From Limiplasma sp036652695 (GTDB lineage Bacteria; Bacillota; Clostridia; Christensenellales; Aristaeellaceae), in the NCBI GenBank assembly GCA_036652695.1, contig JAVVVJ010000014.1:1-45550 (forward strand): a stretch of DNA of 45,550 bases, in the 5' to 3' direction. Under the pieces are notes generated by a model that had not been told where the DNA came from, searched no databases, and saw only the letters and a program-made list of their open reading frames with translations. Shown here piece after piece: positions 1 to 9,467 of this stretch (position 1 is its first letter; each line of letters begins with the position of its first letter). A program made the position numbers and the translations under genes.

Positions 1-70
1 ATCTCGAAATAGCGCTGCTATTCCTTCGATTGCCATCCTTGCCCACGAACAAAAGCTGCTCATGGCTGCG

Positions 71-98
71 TTGCATTTTAGACTTAGATTAGTATAAG
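71..98 (+). promoter_or_regulatory. Candidate promoter for the U32 gene
   Basis: TTGCAT at 71-76 and TATAAG at 93-98 are separated by 16 bases and lie just upstream of the U32 start at 121. The -35 match is imperfect, so this is a modest call. The remaining bases 1-70 hold only a short inverted repeat (AATAGC/GCTATT, 8-22) and no coding sequence that I recognise. Confidence 0.4.
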
Positions 99-120
99 AT
101 GGCAGAAAGCGAGCTTTGAC

Positions 121-2532
121 ATGCACCGCATAGCGCTTCCCGAGCTTCTTTGCCCCGCCGGGGAAGAAACCGCACTCCGTGCCGCCGTTGATAACGGCGC
201 GGATGCGGTGTATTTAGGTTATATGGCGTTTGGCGCACGCGCGTCCGCCGCCAATTTCAATGACGAGGGGCTTGAGCGCGCGGTGCAGTACGCGCATCTC
301 TACCATGTGCGCGTGCATGTGACGGTCAATACGCTTGTCAAGCCCAGCGAGCTAAGCGGCGTGCGGGAGGCGCTGGGCGTGATCGCGCGCGTGGGCGCCG
401 ACGCTGTGATTGTGCAGGATTTGGGCGTGGCTGCCATGGTGCGTGATGAATTTCCTACGCTTGCGTTGCACGCGAGCACGCAGATGGCGCTGTGCAGCGC
501 GGCAGATGCGCGCTTTGCGCAGCGCTTTGGCTTTGAGCGCGTGGTTTTGGCGCGCGAGTGCCCGCTTTGCGAGATCCGCGCGGTGGTGGATACGGGCATT
601 GAGACAGAGATCTTTGTGCATGGTGCGCTTTGCTCCAGCGTCAGTGGACGCTGCCTGATGTCCTCCATGGCGGGTGGGCGAAGCGGCAACCGGGGGCGGT
701 GCGCCCAGCCCTGCCGCCAGCGTCTGAGCTTAAACGGTCAGGAAGGCGCGCTGCTTTCCTTGCGCGACCTATGCCTGTTGGATGATTTGCCCGCGCTATG
801 CGAGGCGGGCGTTGCCTCCCTCAAGGTGGAGGGGCGGCTCAAAAGCGCGGAATATGTGGCGGTAACAGCTTCGGTGTACCGCCGCGCGTTGGACGCGGTG
901 CGCGCGGGTACGTTTCAGCCCGGCGACGCAGGCGCGCGCGAGCAGCTGCTGCAAGCTTTTAACCGGGGCGGCTTTACGCGGGGGCACGCCATGGGCGCGC
1001 GCGATGCGGAGCTATGTGCGCTGGGACGCGTGGGGCATGAGGGCGTACCGGTTGGCGAGGTGCTGAGCGTATCGCGCGGACTGGCCAGCGTGCGCGTGAC
1101 CCGGGCGCTGCATGATGGCGACAGCTTGCAAATTCGCGGTGGCGAGGATATTGACCTGCGCTATTCCGGGCATGCTGTGGAGGCGGGCGGCACGGCGATT
1201 CTGCGCCTGCGGCCGGATGTGGAAGCATATGCCGGGAATGCGGTGGCGCGGCTTGCGGACGCGGAGCAGCTTTGCTGGGCGCGCTCGCGGGAGCCAAAAC
1301 GCATAGAGGTAACGATGCGCGCGACGTTTGCGAAGGAACAGCCCATGCGGCTGCAAATCAGCGATGGCGAGTGCGAGGTGGAGGCGCTAGGCGAGCCGGT
1401 ACAGCCCGCGCGCTCACGCGCAAGCAGCGCGGAGGATGTCCGCAGGCAGCTTACGAAGCTAGGCGATACGCCTTTTACGCTTGCGGACGTTGATGCGCTG
1501 CGCATAGAGCTGGAGGACGGACTGTTTTTGCCTGTTTCCGCGCTCAACGCGCTCCGGCGCGAGGCGGTGGACAGGCTGACGGAGGAGCGCGTGCGCGCGT
1601 TTGGAAAAAAGCGGCGGGGGAGCGGCGCGAAGGCCGCAAGGCACGCTGCGCCTGCGGCCGCAAAGCAGGCGCTGATCACCCCGCAAACCATAGCCGTTTT
1701 GTTTTCGGATGCGTCTTTGGCGGAGCAGCTTGCGCGGAGCGGTGCGACCATGCTCCTGTACGAGCCGCGCGATTTGCGCGCGGCTCAGCTGGAGGCGGCG
1801 CTTGCCGCGCTGCCGGCAGGCACATGGCTGGCGTTTCCACCGCAGTTGAGCGGAAGCGCTTTGCAAGCGGTCATGCAGCTGCTTGAGCGTCACCGCGACA
1901 CGCTCGGCGGCGTGGTGGCCGCAAACTTGGGCGAGCTTGCGCTGCCCGTTGATTTGCCTGTGATCGCGGGCGAGGGCGTGCCTGTCACCAACGCGCTGGG
2001 CATGCGTGCGCTGAGCGAAACCCCAGCGCGGGGTTTTACGCTCTGGCCGGAATGGACGCGCACGGAGCAAAGCGAAATACAGCCCTTTTTGCTGCCTTGC
2101 TTGCTGAAGGTCTACGGGCGGGAAACACTCATGCTGCTAAACCATTGCCCCGCGCGCGTGCTGCGCGGTTTGGGGGCGGGTGGAAAAAAGCCTAGCGCAG
2201 AGGGCTGCGCGCTGTGTACGGAGCCGGAAATGGCCTGCGGGAAGCATGGCGCGGAGCTTGTGGATCGCAAGGGCTACCATTTTCCGCTGATGAGGACGAT
2301 GATGCCCGAAGGCTGCGTGCTGAATGTGCTCAACGCGCTGCCTACCGATTTGAGCGCCAATGAGGCGGAGCGCCGGGCGCTTGGCGCGGGGATGCTGCTG
2401 CGCTTTACCACCGAAACAAAAGAGGAACAGCTTGCACTGACGCGTGCATTTGCTGGGCTTGCGCAGGGAGCGCCCGCGCGGGCGGCGCAAGGACAAACCA
2501 CAATGGGCCATTGGCTGCGGGGCGTTGAATAG
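121..2532 (+). CDS. U32 family peptidase-like protein with DUF3656 region
   Basis: An 803-residue protein of the long U32 type. The N-terminal third is the U32 barrel (LPELLCPAGEE at residue 6, then GADAVYLG). The Cys-rich stretch around residues 165-200 (ALCSSVSGRCLMSS, GRCAQPCR) resembles the proposed iron-sulfur ligands of this family. The middle and C-terminal parts match the DUF3656-bearing long form, and a second Cys group (CALCTEPEMACGKH) lies near residue 700. Characterised relatives (RlhA, TrhP) hydroxylate 23S rRNA or tRNA bases rather than cut peptides, so an RNA-modifying role is likely but not proven. The ribosome site before the ATG is weak (GAAAGCGAG). mutS2 follows 33 bases downstream and is probably co-transcribed. 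Confidence 0.85.
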   Translation: MHRIALPELLCPAGEETALRAAVDNGADAVYLGYMAFGARASAANFNDEGLERAVQYAHLYHVRVHVTVNTLVKPSELSGVREALGVIARVGADAVIVQDLGVAAMVRDEFPTLALHASTQMALCSAADARFAQRFGFERVVLARECPLCEIRAVVDTGIETEIFVHGALCSSVSGRCLMSSMAGGRSGNRGRCAQPCRQRLSLNGQEGALLSLRDLCLLDDLPALCEAGVASLKVEGRLKSAEYVAVTASVYRRALDAVRAGTFQPGDAGAREQLLQAFNRGGFTRGHAMGARDAELCALGRVGHEGVPVGEVLSVSRGLASVRVTRALHDGDSLQIRGGEDIDLRYSGHAVEAGGTAILRLRPDVEAYAGNAVARLADAEQLCWARSREPKRIEVTMRATFAKEQPMRLQISDGECEVEALGEPVQPARSRASSAEDVRRQLTKLGDTPFTLADVDALRIELEDGLFLPVSALNALRREAVDRLTEERVRAFGKKRRGSGAKAARHAAPAAAKQALITPQTIAVLFSDASLAEQLARSGATMLLYEPRDLRAAQLEAALAALPAGTWLAFPPQLSGSALQAVMQLLERHRDTLGGVVAANLGELALPVDLPVIAGEGVPVTNALGMRALSETPARGFTLWPEWTRTEQSEIQPFLLPCLLKVYGRETLMLLNHCPARVLRGLGAGGKKPSAEGCALCTEPEMACGKHGAELVDRKGYHFPLMRTMMPEGCVLNVLNALPTDLSANEAERRALGAGMLLRFTTETKEEQLALTRAFAGLAQGAPARAAQGQTTMGHWLRGVE

Positions 2533-2565
2533 CGCCCATATGCGGCCTTTGGAAAGGAGCTCGCC

Positions 2566-4920
2566 ATGGAAGAAAATCGCGCGCTGCGGGTTTTGGAGTT
2601 TACCAAGATCCGCGAACGCCTCTCCGCGCTTGCCATTACGGAAATGGGCGCGGAAAAATGTTTATCCCTAACCCCTTATACAGATTTTTCGGAAATTCGC
2701 CGCGCATTGGATGAAACCGAGGAGGCCACGGTGCTGCTCACCTATTTGGGCGGCAACCCGCTGGTCGCCTTTGGCGACGTGCGCGAGCAGATCACGCTTG
2801 CGCAAAAGGGCGCCTGCCTAAGCCCGCGCGCCTTGATGAACGTTGCGGAATCCCTGCGAGCGGCGCGGGCGGCACGCGGCTCGCTCATAAAGGAGCGGGA
2901 GGACACGCCGATATTGACCAACCTTGCCAGCCGCCTGACGGCGCTGGAAAGCGTGGAAAACGCGATTAACAACGCCATCATGAGCGAGGATGAAATTGCG
3001 GATCGCGCCTCTACGGAGCTGTACCAGATTCGGCGGCAGATTCGCGGCGCAAACGAGCGCATGCGCGAAAAGCTCAGCCAGATGATCCGCAGCTCCTCGT
3101 TCTCCAAAAACCTACAGGATTCCATCATCACCATGCGCGGAGATCGCTACTGCATTCCCGTAAAGGCCGAATTCCGCGCGAACGTGCCCGGCCTGGTGCA
3201 TGACCAGAGCGCCACAGGCGCTACGCTCTTCATTGAGCCGATGGTGGTGGTGGAGCTTGGAAACGATTTGAAGCAGCTTCGCGTTAAGGAGCAGCAGGAG
3301 ATTCAGCGCGTGCTGCAAGCGCTGTCCGATAGCCTGTCGCCGTATGCCGAGGCGCTTTTTACCAACATGGAGATTTTGACGCATTTGGATTTTGCGTTTG
3401 CAAAAGGGCTGCTTTCGCGCGAGCAGCGCGGCGTGCTGCCAAAGATCAATCAGCGCGGTTTTTTGAAGATCGTGCGCGGGCGGCATCCGTTGATTGATCC
3501 TGAAAAGGTGGTTCCAAGCGATTTGTGGCTGGGCGATCAATTTACCGCGCTTATCATCACCGGCCCCAATACAGGCGGCAAGACCGTTACGCTCAAAACC
3601 GTCGGCCTGTTTACGCTGATGATGCAATCCGGGCTGCATGTGCCTGCCGATTTGGGTACGGAGCTTGCGGTCTTTGGACGCGTCTTTGCCGATATTGGCG
3701 ATGAGCAGTCCATTGAGCAGTCGCTTTCCACGTTCTCCTCGCATATGACAAACATCGTGAGCATCGTTAACGCCATGCGCGATAACGACCTCGTGCTTTT
3801 TGACGAGCTAGGCGCGGGCACCGATCCCACCGAGGGCGCGGCGCTTGCGCAGAGCATCCTTTGCAGCCTGCTAAAGCGCGGCATTCGCACCATGGCGACC
3901 ACGCATTACAGCGAACTGAAGGTATTTGCGCTGAGCACGAAGGGCGTGGAAAACGCGAGCGTGGAGTTCGATTTGGAATCCCTTCGCCCCACCTACCGGC
4001 TTTCTATTGGCATTCCGGGCAAAAGCAACGCGTTTGAGATTTCGCGCAAGCTTGGCCTGCCGGATGAGCTGATCGCAAACGCCAAAGAGCTGCTCTCCAA
4101 GGAGGACATCCGCTTTGAGGACGTCATCGCAAACGCCGAGTATCACCGGCAGGTGGCGGAGCGCGAGCGGCAGATGGCCGAGGAAACGCGCCGGGAAACC
4201 GTAAAGCTGCGCGATGAGGCCGACCGCTTGCGCCGGGAGCTGGAGCAGGGTCGCCAAAAGAGCATGCAAAAGGCAAAGGACGAGGCGCGCCATGTGCTGG
4301 AAAACGCCCGCCGCGAGGCGGATAGCATTTTGGGCGAGCTAAAGGCGATGAAAAAGCAGGCGCAGACGCCCGAGCATGAGATGCAACGCTTGAAAAAGCG
4401 CATGGAGGATGGCATTGACGCGCTGAGCGAGGGGCTTTCTCAGCCTAGCAACGTCAACTTTACCCCGCCCAAAAAGGTGCGCGTTGGGGAAAATGTAGAA
4501 ATTGTACACCTCAAGACGCGCGGCACGGTGCTCTCTTTGCCGGATAGCAAGGGCGAGGTGCAGCTGCAAGTGGGCATCATGAAAATGAAGGTTCATTTGA
4601 GCCAGCTGCGGTTAATGGAGCCTGCTAAGGAAAAGGCCTCCCGCGTGCTCACAAGCACCCTTTCCGCCTCGCGCAGCGTAGCCACGGAGGTGGATGTGCG
4701 CGGCATGGCGCTGGAGGAAGCGCTGAGCGCCGTGGACAGCTATTTGGCTGATGCGACTTTGGCGGGGCTTAACGAGGTAAGCATCATCCATGGCAAGGGT
4801 ACTGGCGTTTTGCGTACAGGCATTCAGCGCTACCTGCGCACCCATATGAACGTACAAAAATATCGCGATGGCATCTATGGCGAGGGGGAGCAGGGCGTTA
4901 CGATGGTCACCCTCAAATAG
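2566..4920 (+). CDS. mutS2: Endonuclease MutS2
   Basis: A full-length 784-residue MutS2. It has the MutS core and ATPase domain with Walker A GPNTGGKTV near residue 334, Walker B DELGAGTDPTEG near 412, a long charged coiled coil around 515-620, and a C-terminal Smr nuclease domain (VDVRGMALEEAL, then IHGKGTGVLR). There is no N-terminal mismatch-recognition domain, as expected for MutS2 versus MutS1. Family members suppress homologous recombination and, in Bacillus, act on collided ribosomes. Start chosen at ATG 2566 behind GGAAAGGAG. It sits between the U32 gene and a two-component system in the same direction. Confidence 0.95.
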   Translation: MEENRALRVLEFTKIRERLSALAITEMGAEKCLSLTPYTDFSEIRRALDETEEATVLLTYLGGNPLVAFGDVREQITLAQKGACLSPRALMNVAESLRAARAARGSLIKEREDTPILTNLASRLTALESVENAINNAIMSEDEIADRASTELYQIRRQIRGANERMREKLSQMIRSSSFSKNLQDSIITMRGDRYCIPVKAEFRANVPGLVHDQSATGATLFIEPMVVVELGNDLKQLRVKEQQEIQRVLQALSDSLSPYAEALFTNMEILTHLDFAFAKGLLSREQRGVLPKINQRGFLKIVRGRHPLIDPEKVVPSDLWLGDQFTALIITGPNTGGKTVTLKTVGLFTLMMQSGLHVPADLGTELAVFGRVFADIGDEQSIEQSLSTFSSHMTNIVSIVNAMRDNDLVLFDELGAGTDPTEGAALAQSILCSLLKRGIRTMATTHYSELKVFALSTKGVENASVEFDLESLRPTYRLSIGIPGKSNAFEISRKLGLPDELIANAKELLSKEDIRFEDVIANAEYHRQVAERERQMAEETRRETVKLRDEADRLRRELEQGRQKSMQKAKDEARHVLENARREADSILGELKAMKKQAQTPEHEMQRLKKRMEDGIDALSEGLSQPSNVNFTPPKKVRVGENVEIVHLKTRGTVLSLPDSKGEVQLQVGIMKMKVHLSQLRLMEPAKEKASRVLTSTLSASRSVATEVDVRGMALEEALSAVDSYLADATLAGLNEVSIIHGKGTGVLRTGIQRYLRTHMNVQKYRDGIYGEGEQGVTMVTLK

Positions 4921-4980
4921 GCGAACCGTCCGGAAGCTTTGATTATGATCTGCTTGTGGTTTTGAAAGGTGGTTATCACG

Positions 4981-5691
4981 ATGTCCGATAAGCAACGCAT
5001 CTTGCTGGTGGACGACGATCTGAATATCAGCCATTTGGTGAGGCTCTATCTGGAAAAGGAAGGCTATGAGGTGGTGGAGGCCGCCCGCGGGGATACGGCG
5101 CTGGAGGCTTTTCGCGCGCAGCCGCCCGCGCTTACGCTGCTGGATGTGATGCTTCCCGGCATGGATGGCTTGCAGGTGCTCAAGGAAATACGCAAAACCA
5201 GCAAGATACCGGTTATTATGCTTACGGCAAAGGATGAAACCTTTGATAAGGTGCTGGGGCTTGAGCTTGGCGCGGATGATTACATCACCAAGCCCTTTGA
5301 AACCAAGGAGCTGGTGGCTCGCGTTAAGGCGGTGCTGCGCCGCGCCCCCGGCAGCGAGGGCGCAAAGGCGGACAGCGACGATGATACCTTGCGCTTCCCC
5401 GGCCTTACGGTTAGCCTTTCACGCTATGAGGTGACCTATGAGGGGCACGATGTGGAGATGCCGCCCAAGGAGCTGGAGGTGCTTTATTACCTGGCTTCCC
5501 ACCCCAACATGGTCTTTACGCGCGAACAGCTTTTGGAACGCGTATGGGGCTTTGATTTCTTTGGCGACAGCCGCACCGTGGATGTACACATCAAGCGCCT
5601 GCGCGAAAAGCTGCCCGAGTGTGAACAGCACGGCTGGGAGATTCACACCGTGTGGCGTGTTGGCTATAAGTTCGAGCACAAAGCGAATTAG
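4981..5691 (+). CDS. OmpR/PhoB-type response regulator
   Basis: A 236-residue two-component regulator. The receiver domain spans residues 1-120, with the acidic pair DDD near residue 12, phospho-acceptor Asp in LLDVMLPGMDG, and the conserved KPF Lys in DYITKPFE. The C-terminal winged helix (about 135-235) ends in the typical TVDVHIKRLREK and TVWRVGYKF motifs. I prefer ATG 4981 over the in-frame ATG at 4969+ because AAAGGTGG lies about ten bases upstream of it. The cognate kinase gene follows after 59 bases. The pair resembles PhoPR/WalKR/ResDE-type systems, but the stimulus cannot be read from sequence. Confidence 0.93.
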   Translation: MSDKQRILLVDDDLNISHLVRLYLEKEGYEVVEAARGDTALEAFRAQPPALTLLDVMLPGMDGLQVLKEIRKTSKIPVIMLTAKDETFDKVLGLELGADDYITKPFETKELVARVKAVLRRAPGSEGAKADSDDDTLRFPGLTVSLSRYEVTYEGHDVEMPPKELEVLYYLASHPNMVFTREQLLERVWGFDFFGDSRTVDVHIKRLREKLPECEQHGWEIHTVWRVGYKFEHKAN

Positions 5692-5750
5692 GCTGTTGCG
5701 CGGCGCTGCGGGAGGCTTGCCAACGCCCTGCGGAGAAAGGATGGCGGATC

Positions 5751-7226
5751 ATGTTCCAAAGCATGTTTGATCGGCTGCTGGCGCTGTTTATGGCGGTCAT
5801 TTTGCTGGTGGCGCTCATCAGCGCAGGATACTCGATGGTCTCCATCCGCTCAGCGATGGTGGAAAACCGGCTGGAGGGCTTGCTGGTGCAGGCGCGCGAG
5901 ATCGCCTTCCTTGCCAGCCGCGTGAGCGATGGCACGCTGATTGACTACCTCAAGATCGATACGCCAACCATGGCCTATCTCCAATGGAAATCTCAAAATG
6001 TCTACGAGGAATACGGCGCTTATATTTTGATTGTGGATCGCAATGGTCGCGTGATGGATAACATGCAGTCTGCCGTGCTAGGCAGTACCGATGCGCTGGA
6101 AACCCTGGATCCGAGTGACGTTTCGGATGCGATGCGCGAGGTGCTAAAGGGTCAAGAGGTGCGCACGCGCATTACGCGCGCCTCCATGGGCGAGGTGTTC
6201 ACCGTGGCGGTGCCCTTTGTGCAAGATAGCGCCGTGCTTGGCGCGGTATTCATCCATACGAGCGCGCAGGTCATCGAGGCGGAATATCGCGGGCTGCTGT
6301 TGCAGATCGCCTTTGGCTTTACGCTTGCGGTAATCGTTGCCATGGTTGGCACGGCGTTTTATACGCGTGGCATTGTAAAGCCGCTTACCGTGATTACTGG
6401 CGCGGCTGAAAACATGAGCCGCGGCAAGCTAAACGCGCGCGCGGAGGTGACCGGCGTGGTGGAGATTCGCCAGCTTGCGGGCGCGTTTAACGTGATGGCG
6501 GAAAAGCTGGAGCAGGTGGAGGAAAGCCGAAGGGAATTTGTGGCCAATGTGAGCCATGAACTGCGCTCGCCCGTGACCAGCATCCACGGATTTGTGGAAG
6601 GGATGCTGGATGGCACGATTCCCGAGCAGGATTATCGGCGCTATTTGCAAATCGTATTTGACGAAACCAACCGCCTCAAGCGCTTGATTGCCGATCTTTT
6701 ACAGCTCAGCCGCATGGATAAGGGCGTGGACAAGCTGCAATGGTCGGATTTTGACTTGAACGAGATGATTCGCCGCGTGCTGATTGGTCGAATGAACGAT
6801 ATCGAACAAAAAACATTGAATGTACAATTGGATTTTGTACGCGAGCCATGCGCCGTACATGCGGATAGCGACCGCATTGCGCAGGTCGTACTGAATATTG
6901 TGGATAATGCGTTGAAGTTTGTTGTGAAGAATGGCAACTTGACAATACGCACCTCCTTGTTGCATGATACCATTATCGCGGTGGATGTGTTGAATGATGG
7001 CGAACCCATCGCTCCGGAGGATGGGCCGCGCGTTTTTGAACGGTTTTACAAGGCCGATAAAGCGCACACCTCTGGCAAGGGGACTGGGCTTGGCTTGAGC
7101 ATATGCAAGCAGATCATGGACATGCACGGGCAGACCATTGCCGTGCTGGCTCTTGAGCATGGCGCAGGCTTCCGTTTTACCTTGCAGCTGGCAAAGCGCC
7201 CCGAGCCGCCAAAGCTGGAAGCATAA
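5751..7226 (+). CDS. Membrane sensor histidine kinase
   Basis: A 491-residue kinase paired with the preceding regulator. It has a first membrane helix at residues 8-28, an extracytoplasmic sensor region (about 30-180), a second helix (about 186-205), a HAMP domain (GIVKPLTVITGAAENMSRG), the H-box SHELRSPVTSIHG near residue 270 carrying the phospho-accepting His, and an N-box NIVDNALKF. The ATP lid ends in GKGTGLGLSICKQIM. AAAGGATGG precedes the ATG. The F/G1 region is slightly diverged (NDGEPIAPEDGPRVFERFY), which is common in this group. Likely membrane-located and acting on the OmpR-type partner. Confidence 0.93.
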   Translation: MFQSMFDRLLALFMAVILLVALISAGYSMVSIRSAMVENRLEGLLVQAREIAFLASRVSDGTLIDYLKIDTPTMAYLQWKSQNVYEEYGAYILIVDRNGRVMDNMQSAVLGSTDALETLDPSDVSDAMREVLKGQEVRTRITRASMGEVFTVAVPFVQDSAVLGAVFIHTSAQVIEAEYRGLLLQIAFGFTLAVIVAMVGTAFYTRGIVKPLTVITGAAENMSRGKLNARAEVTGVVEIRQLAGAFNVMAEKLEQVEESRREFVANVSHELRSPVTSIHGFVEGMLDGTIPEQDYRRYLQIVFDETNRLKRLIADLLQLSRMDKGVDKLQWSDFDLNEMIRRVLIGRMNDIEQKTLNVQLDFVREPCAVHADSDRIAQVVLNIVDNALKFVVKNGNLTIRTSLLHDTIIAVDVLNDGEPIAPEDGPRVFERFYKADKAHTSGKGTGLGLSICKQIMDMHGQTIAVLALEHGAGFRFTLQLAKRPEPPKLEA

Positions 7227-7258
7227 CCGCGCGGCGCGGGTACGAAGGAGGATAAAGA

Positions 7259-7771
7259 ATGGAACGCCATATCTTTTTGATAGGGATGCCTGGTAGCGGC
7301 AAAAGCGCCTTGGGTAGGCGGGTTGCGGCTAAGCTGCAAACGCCCTACCTCGACACGGACGTCTACCTGACCGAAGCCACGGGGATGAATACGGCGCAGC
7401 TCTACAGCGCCTTTGGCGAACAAGCTTTTCGCGATGGCGAAACGCGCCTGTTGCAGGAGCTGGCAGGCGCTACGCCGGGCGTGATTTCCACGGGAGGCGG
7501 CGTATGCCTGCGCGATATGAACCGCCGCCTCATGCGCAACCATGGCTTGATTGTGCTGATCGACCGCCCGATTGATGATATCATGTTGGATATCCGCGCC
7601 GAAAAGCGCCCCTTGCTTGCGCAAAAGGGGCGTGAGGAGATTGAGCGCATTTACAACGAGCGCATGCCCATTTACAGAAGCGCTGCCGATATTGTGATGG
7701 ACAACGGCAACGGCTTTCACAACGGGCTTGCCTCGCTGGAGGAAATCGTGCGCCGCTACGCCGCTAACTGA
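7259..7771 (+). CDS. aroK: Shikimate kinase
   Basis: A 170-residue P-loop kinase that phosphorylates shikimate at O3 in the chorismate pathway. Walker A is GMPGSGKSALG (residues 9-19), the shikimate-binding Asp is in LDTDVYLTEATG, and the glycine-rich substrate loop is STGGGVCLR. A lid Arg occurs in EKRPLLAQ. Length is standard. AAGGAGGATAA precedes the ATG. It follows the two-component genes by 32 bases and is probably part of the same transcript. No other aro gene is present in the window. Confidence 0.93.
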   Translation: MERHIFLIGMPGSGKSALGRRVAAKLQTPYLDTDVYLTEATGMNTAQLYSAFGEQAFRDGETRLLQELAGATPGVISTGGGVCLRDMNRRLMRNHGLIVLIDRPIDDIMLDIRAEKRPLLAQKGREEIERIYNERMPIYRSAADIVMDNGNGFHNGLASLEEIVRRYAAN

Positions 7772-7799
7772 TTTTACAAATGAGAGGAAGCTGCTTTTG

Positions 7800-8903
7800 A
7801 TGAACCATCAGCTGTTGGAGCACCGCTTGGATTGCCTGACCAAGGCATACAAGATTCCCGCATGGGGTTTTGTGGTCTATCATCACCAGCGCGAGGTGTT
7901 TCGCAGGCTGGGCGGCTACTCCGATTACGCCGCTACCGTGCCCACCGCAAAGGATGACGTGTACTGGCTTTATTCCATGACCAAGCTTGCCACCTGCGCG
8001 GCGGCCATGCGGCTTTGGCAGGAGGGAAAGCTGCGCTTGGAGGATGAGGTATCCGCTTATCTGCCCGCGTTTGCGAACGTGCGCGTGAAGGATGGCGGCA
8101 CGCTGCGTCCACCCAAAACGCCGCTTACGGTTTTTCACCTGTTCACCATGACCGGCGGGCTGGATTACGATAACGCGCCTTTGCTGAACAGGAGCGGCGA
8201 TGCTGCCACGCAGGACGCGCTTGTGAATGCCATTGCGGAAAAGCCGCTGCTGTTTGATCCCGGCACGCAATACCTCTATAGCCTATCCCACGATGTGCTG
8301 ACGGGGGTGATTGCGTCGGCGAGCGGCATGCCTTATGAACAATATCTGCAAACGACGCTCTTTGCGCCGCTGGGCATGACGGAAACGCGCTTTTTGACGT
8401 GCGCGGCGGATTGCCCGCGCCTAAGCGCGCAATATCAATATCAAAGCGGCGCGATTGTGCCCTATACCATGGAAAACAACTATGTGTTTTCGCCTGCCTA
8501 CCGCTCAGGCGGCGCGGGGCTGTGCTCCACGCTTGACGATTATATCCTGCTGCTGAACGCGCTGGCAAATGGCGGCGTGGGCGCAAATGGCGCGCGCATC
8601 CTAGCGGAGGAAAGCGTGCGTGAAATGACTGTGAACCGCCTCAACCCTGCCCAACAGGAAACGTTTACGGCGTGGCGGCCCGGCTACGGCTATGGCCTAG
8701 GCGTGCGCACCCGCGTGCAGGATGCTTCCAACCCGGAGCATTGCGTGGAGTTTGGCTGGGATGGCGCGGCGGGCGCTTATGGCTTGATGGATTTGGGCAA
8801 TCATTTGGCGGTGCTGTACATGCAGCATGTGCGCTTTTGCGCCCCGGCCAACAGCGTGCATAACGCCCTGCGCGAAACGGTCTACGAGGCGCTGAGAACG
8901 TGA
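7800..8903 (+). CDS. Class C beta-lactamase-like serine hydrolase
   Basis: A 367-residue protein of the beta-lactamase/transpeptidase-like fold. The nucleophile motif is SMTK (YSMTKLATC, about residue 60), and YSLSHDVL near 160 fits the YxN-equivalent element. The final motif region is GWDGAAGAYGLMD, close to the HxG/KTG position. There is no signal peptide, so it is probably cytoplasmic and more likely an esterase or D-amino-peptidase-like enzyme than a beta-lactamase. The start at 7800 is behind GAGAGGAAG, and an upstream in-frame start overlapping aroK lacks that support. It ends 25 bases from the convergent GNAT gene. Confidence 0.85.
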   Translation: MNHQLLEHRLDCLTKAYKIPAWGFVVYHHQREVFRRLGGYSDYAATVPTAKDDVYWLYSMTKLATCAAAMRLWQEGKLRLEDEVSAYLPAFANVRVKDGGTLRPPKTPLTVFHLFTMTGGLDYDNAPLLNRSGDAATQDALVNAIAEKPLLFDPGTQYLYSLSHDVLTGVIASASGMPYEQYLQTTLFAPLGMTETRFLTCAADCPRLSAQYQYQSGAIVPYTMENNYVFSPAYRSGGAGLCSTLDDYILLLNALANGGVGANGARILAEESVREMTVNRLNPAQQETFTAWRPGYGYGLGVRTRVQDASNPEHCVEFGWDGAAGAYGLMDLGNHLAVLYMQHVRFCAPANSVHNALRETVYEALRT

Positions 8904-8928
8904 TAGCGAGAAGCCCCGGGAAACGCCC

Positions 8929-9423
8929 TTAGAGATGAATACAAAACTCAGAGAGCTCCAGCGTAGAACCGCCGAAGCTTTCTTTTTGAATGCGCCCGGT
9001 GCGGGAAAAACCCATATACTCGTAAAAGCCCTCAGCGCTGAGGTTGCGCGTAAACGCCCAAAGGAAGGCATCCTCGCAGCCCAAGCTTTGCAGCTTGCAT
9101 AGGGCGGCTCGCATGAGCTGCTTGCCATAGCCTTGCCCCATCGCCCCGGGCAAGAGATAAATGCTGATGATTTCGCCATAGCCTTCGCGCTCCGCTTCGC
9201 GGGCAAAATCCACCATCGAGGTGCCCACAATCGCGCCATCCACAAACAAACCCAGCGATTTGGAGGGAGCGGCGCGCAGCATGGAGCTCCAGCGGTCATG
9301 CGTCAGCTTGTCCAAATAGCGCTGGGGAAGCAGGCCGCGATAGGTATGCTTCCAGCTTTCGGCGTAAATGCGCCCCACTTCATCAAAATCATCCTGTGAA
9401 GTTAGCTCGCGGATGGTCAGCAT
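8929..9423 (-). CDS. GNAT family N-acetyltransferase
   Basis: A 164-residue single-domain acetyltransferase. It opens with IRELTSQDDFDEVGRIY, has the conserved SWKHTYRGLLPQRYLD segment seen in one common GNAT subfamily, and carries the acetyl-CoA pyrophosphate loop in IYLLPGAMGQGYGKQLM (about residues 90-106). The last strand pair includes FYEYMGFSRTGRIQKE. AAGAGGATG precedes the ATG. The substrate is unknown. It lies downstream of the WbpE-like aminotransferase on the same strand and could be co-transcribed, but it is not an expected step of that sugar route, which already has its own acetyltransferase. Confidence 0.85.
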   Translation of the reverse strand: MLTIRELTSQDDFDEVGRIYAESWKHTYRGLLPQRYLDKLTHDRWSSMLRAAPSKSLGLFVDGAIVGTSMVDFAREAEREGYGEIISIYLLPGAMGQGYGKQLMRAALCKLQSLGCEDAFLWAFTRNLSAEGFYEYMGFSRTGRIQKESFGGSTLELSEFCIHL

Positions 9424-9467
9424 GCGACATCCTCTTTTCTTACCGGCAGCCCGCCGAAGGAAAACCG

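Noticed and set aside
8..22. AATAGC/GCTATT inverted repeat at the left edge
   Set aside because: A six-base stem with no U-run and no visible upstream gene; not enough to call.
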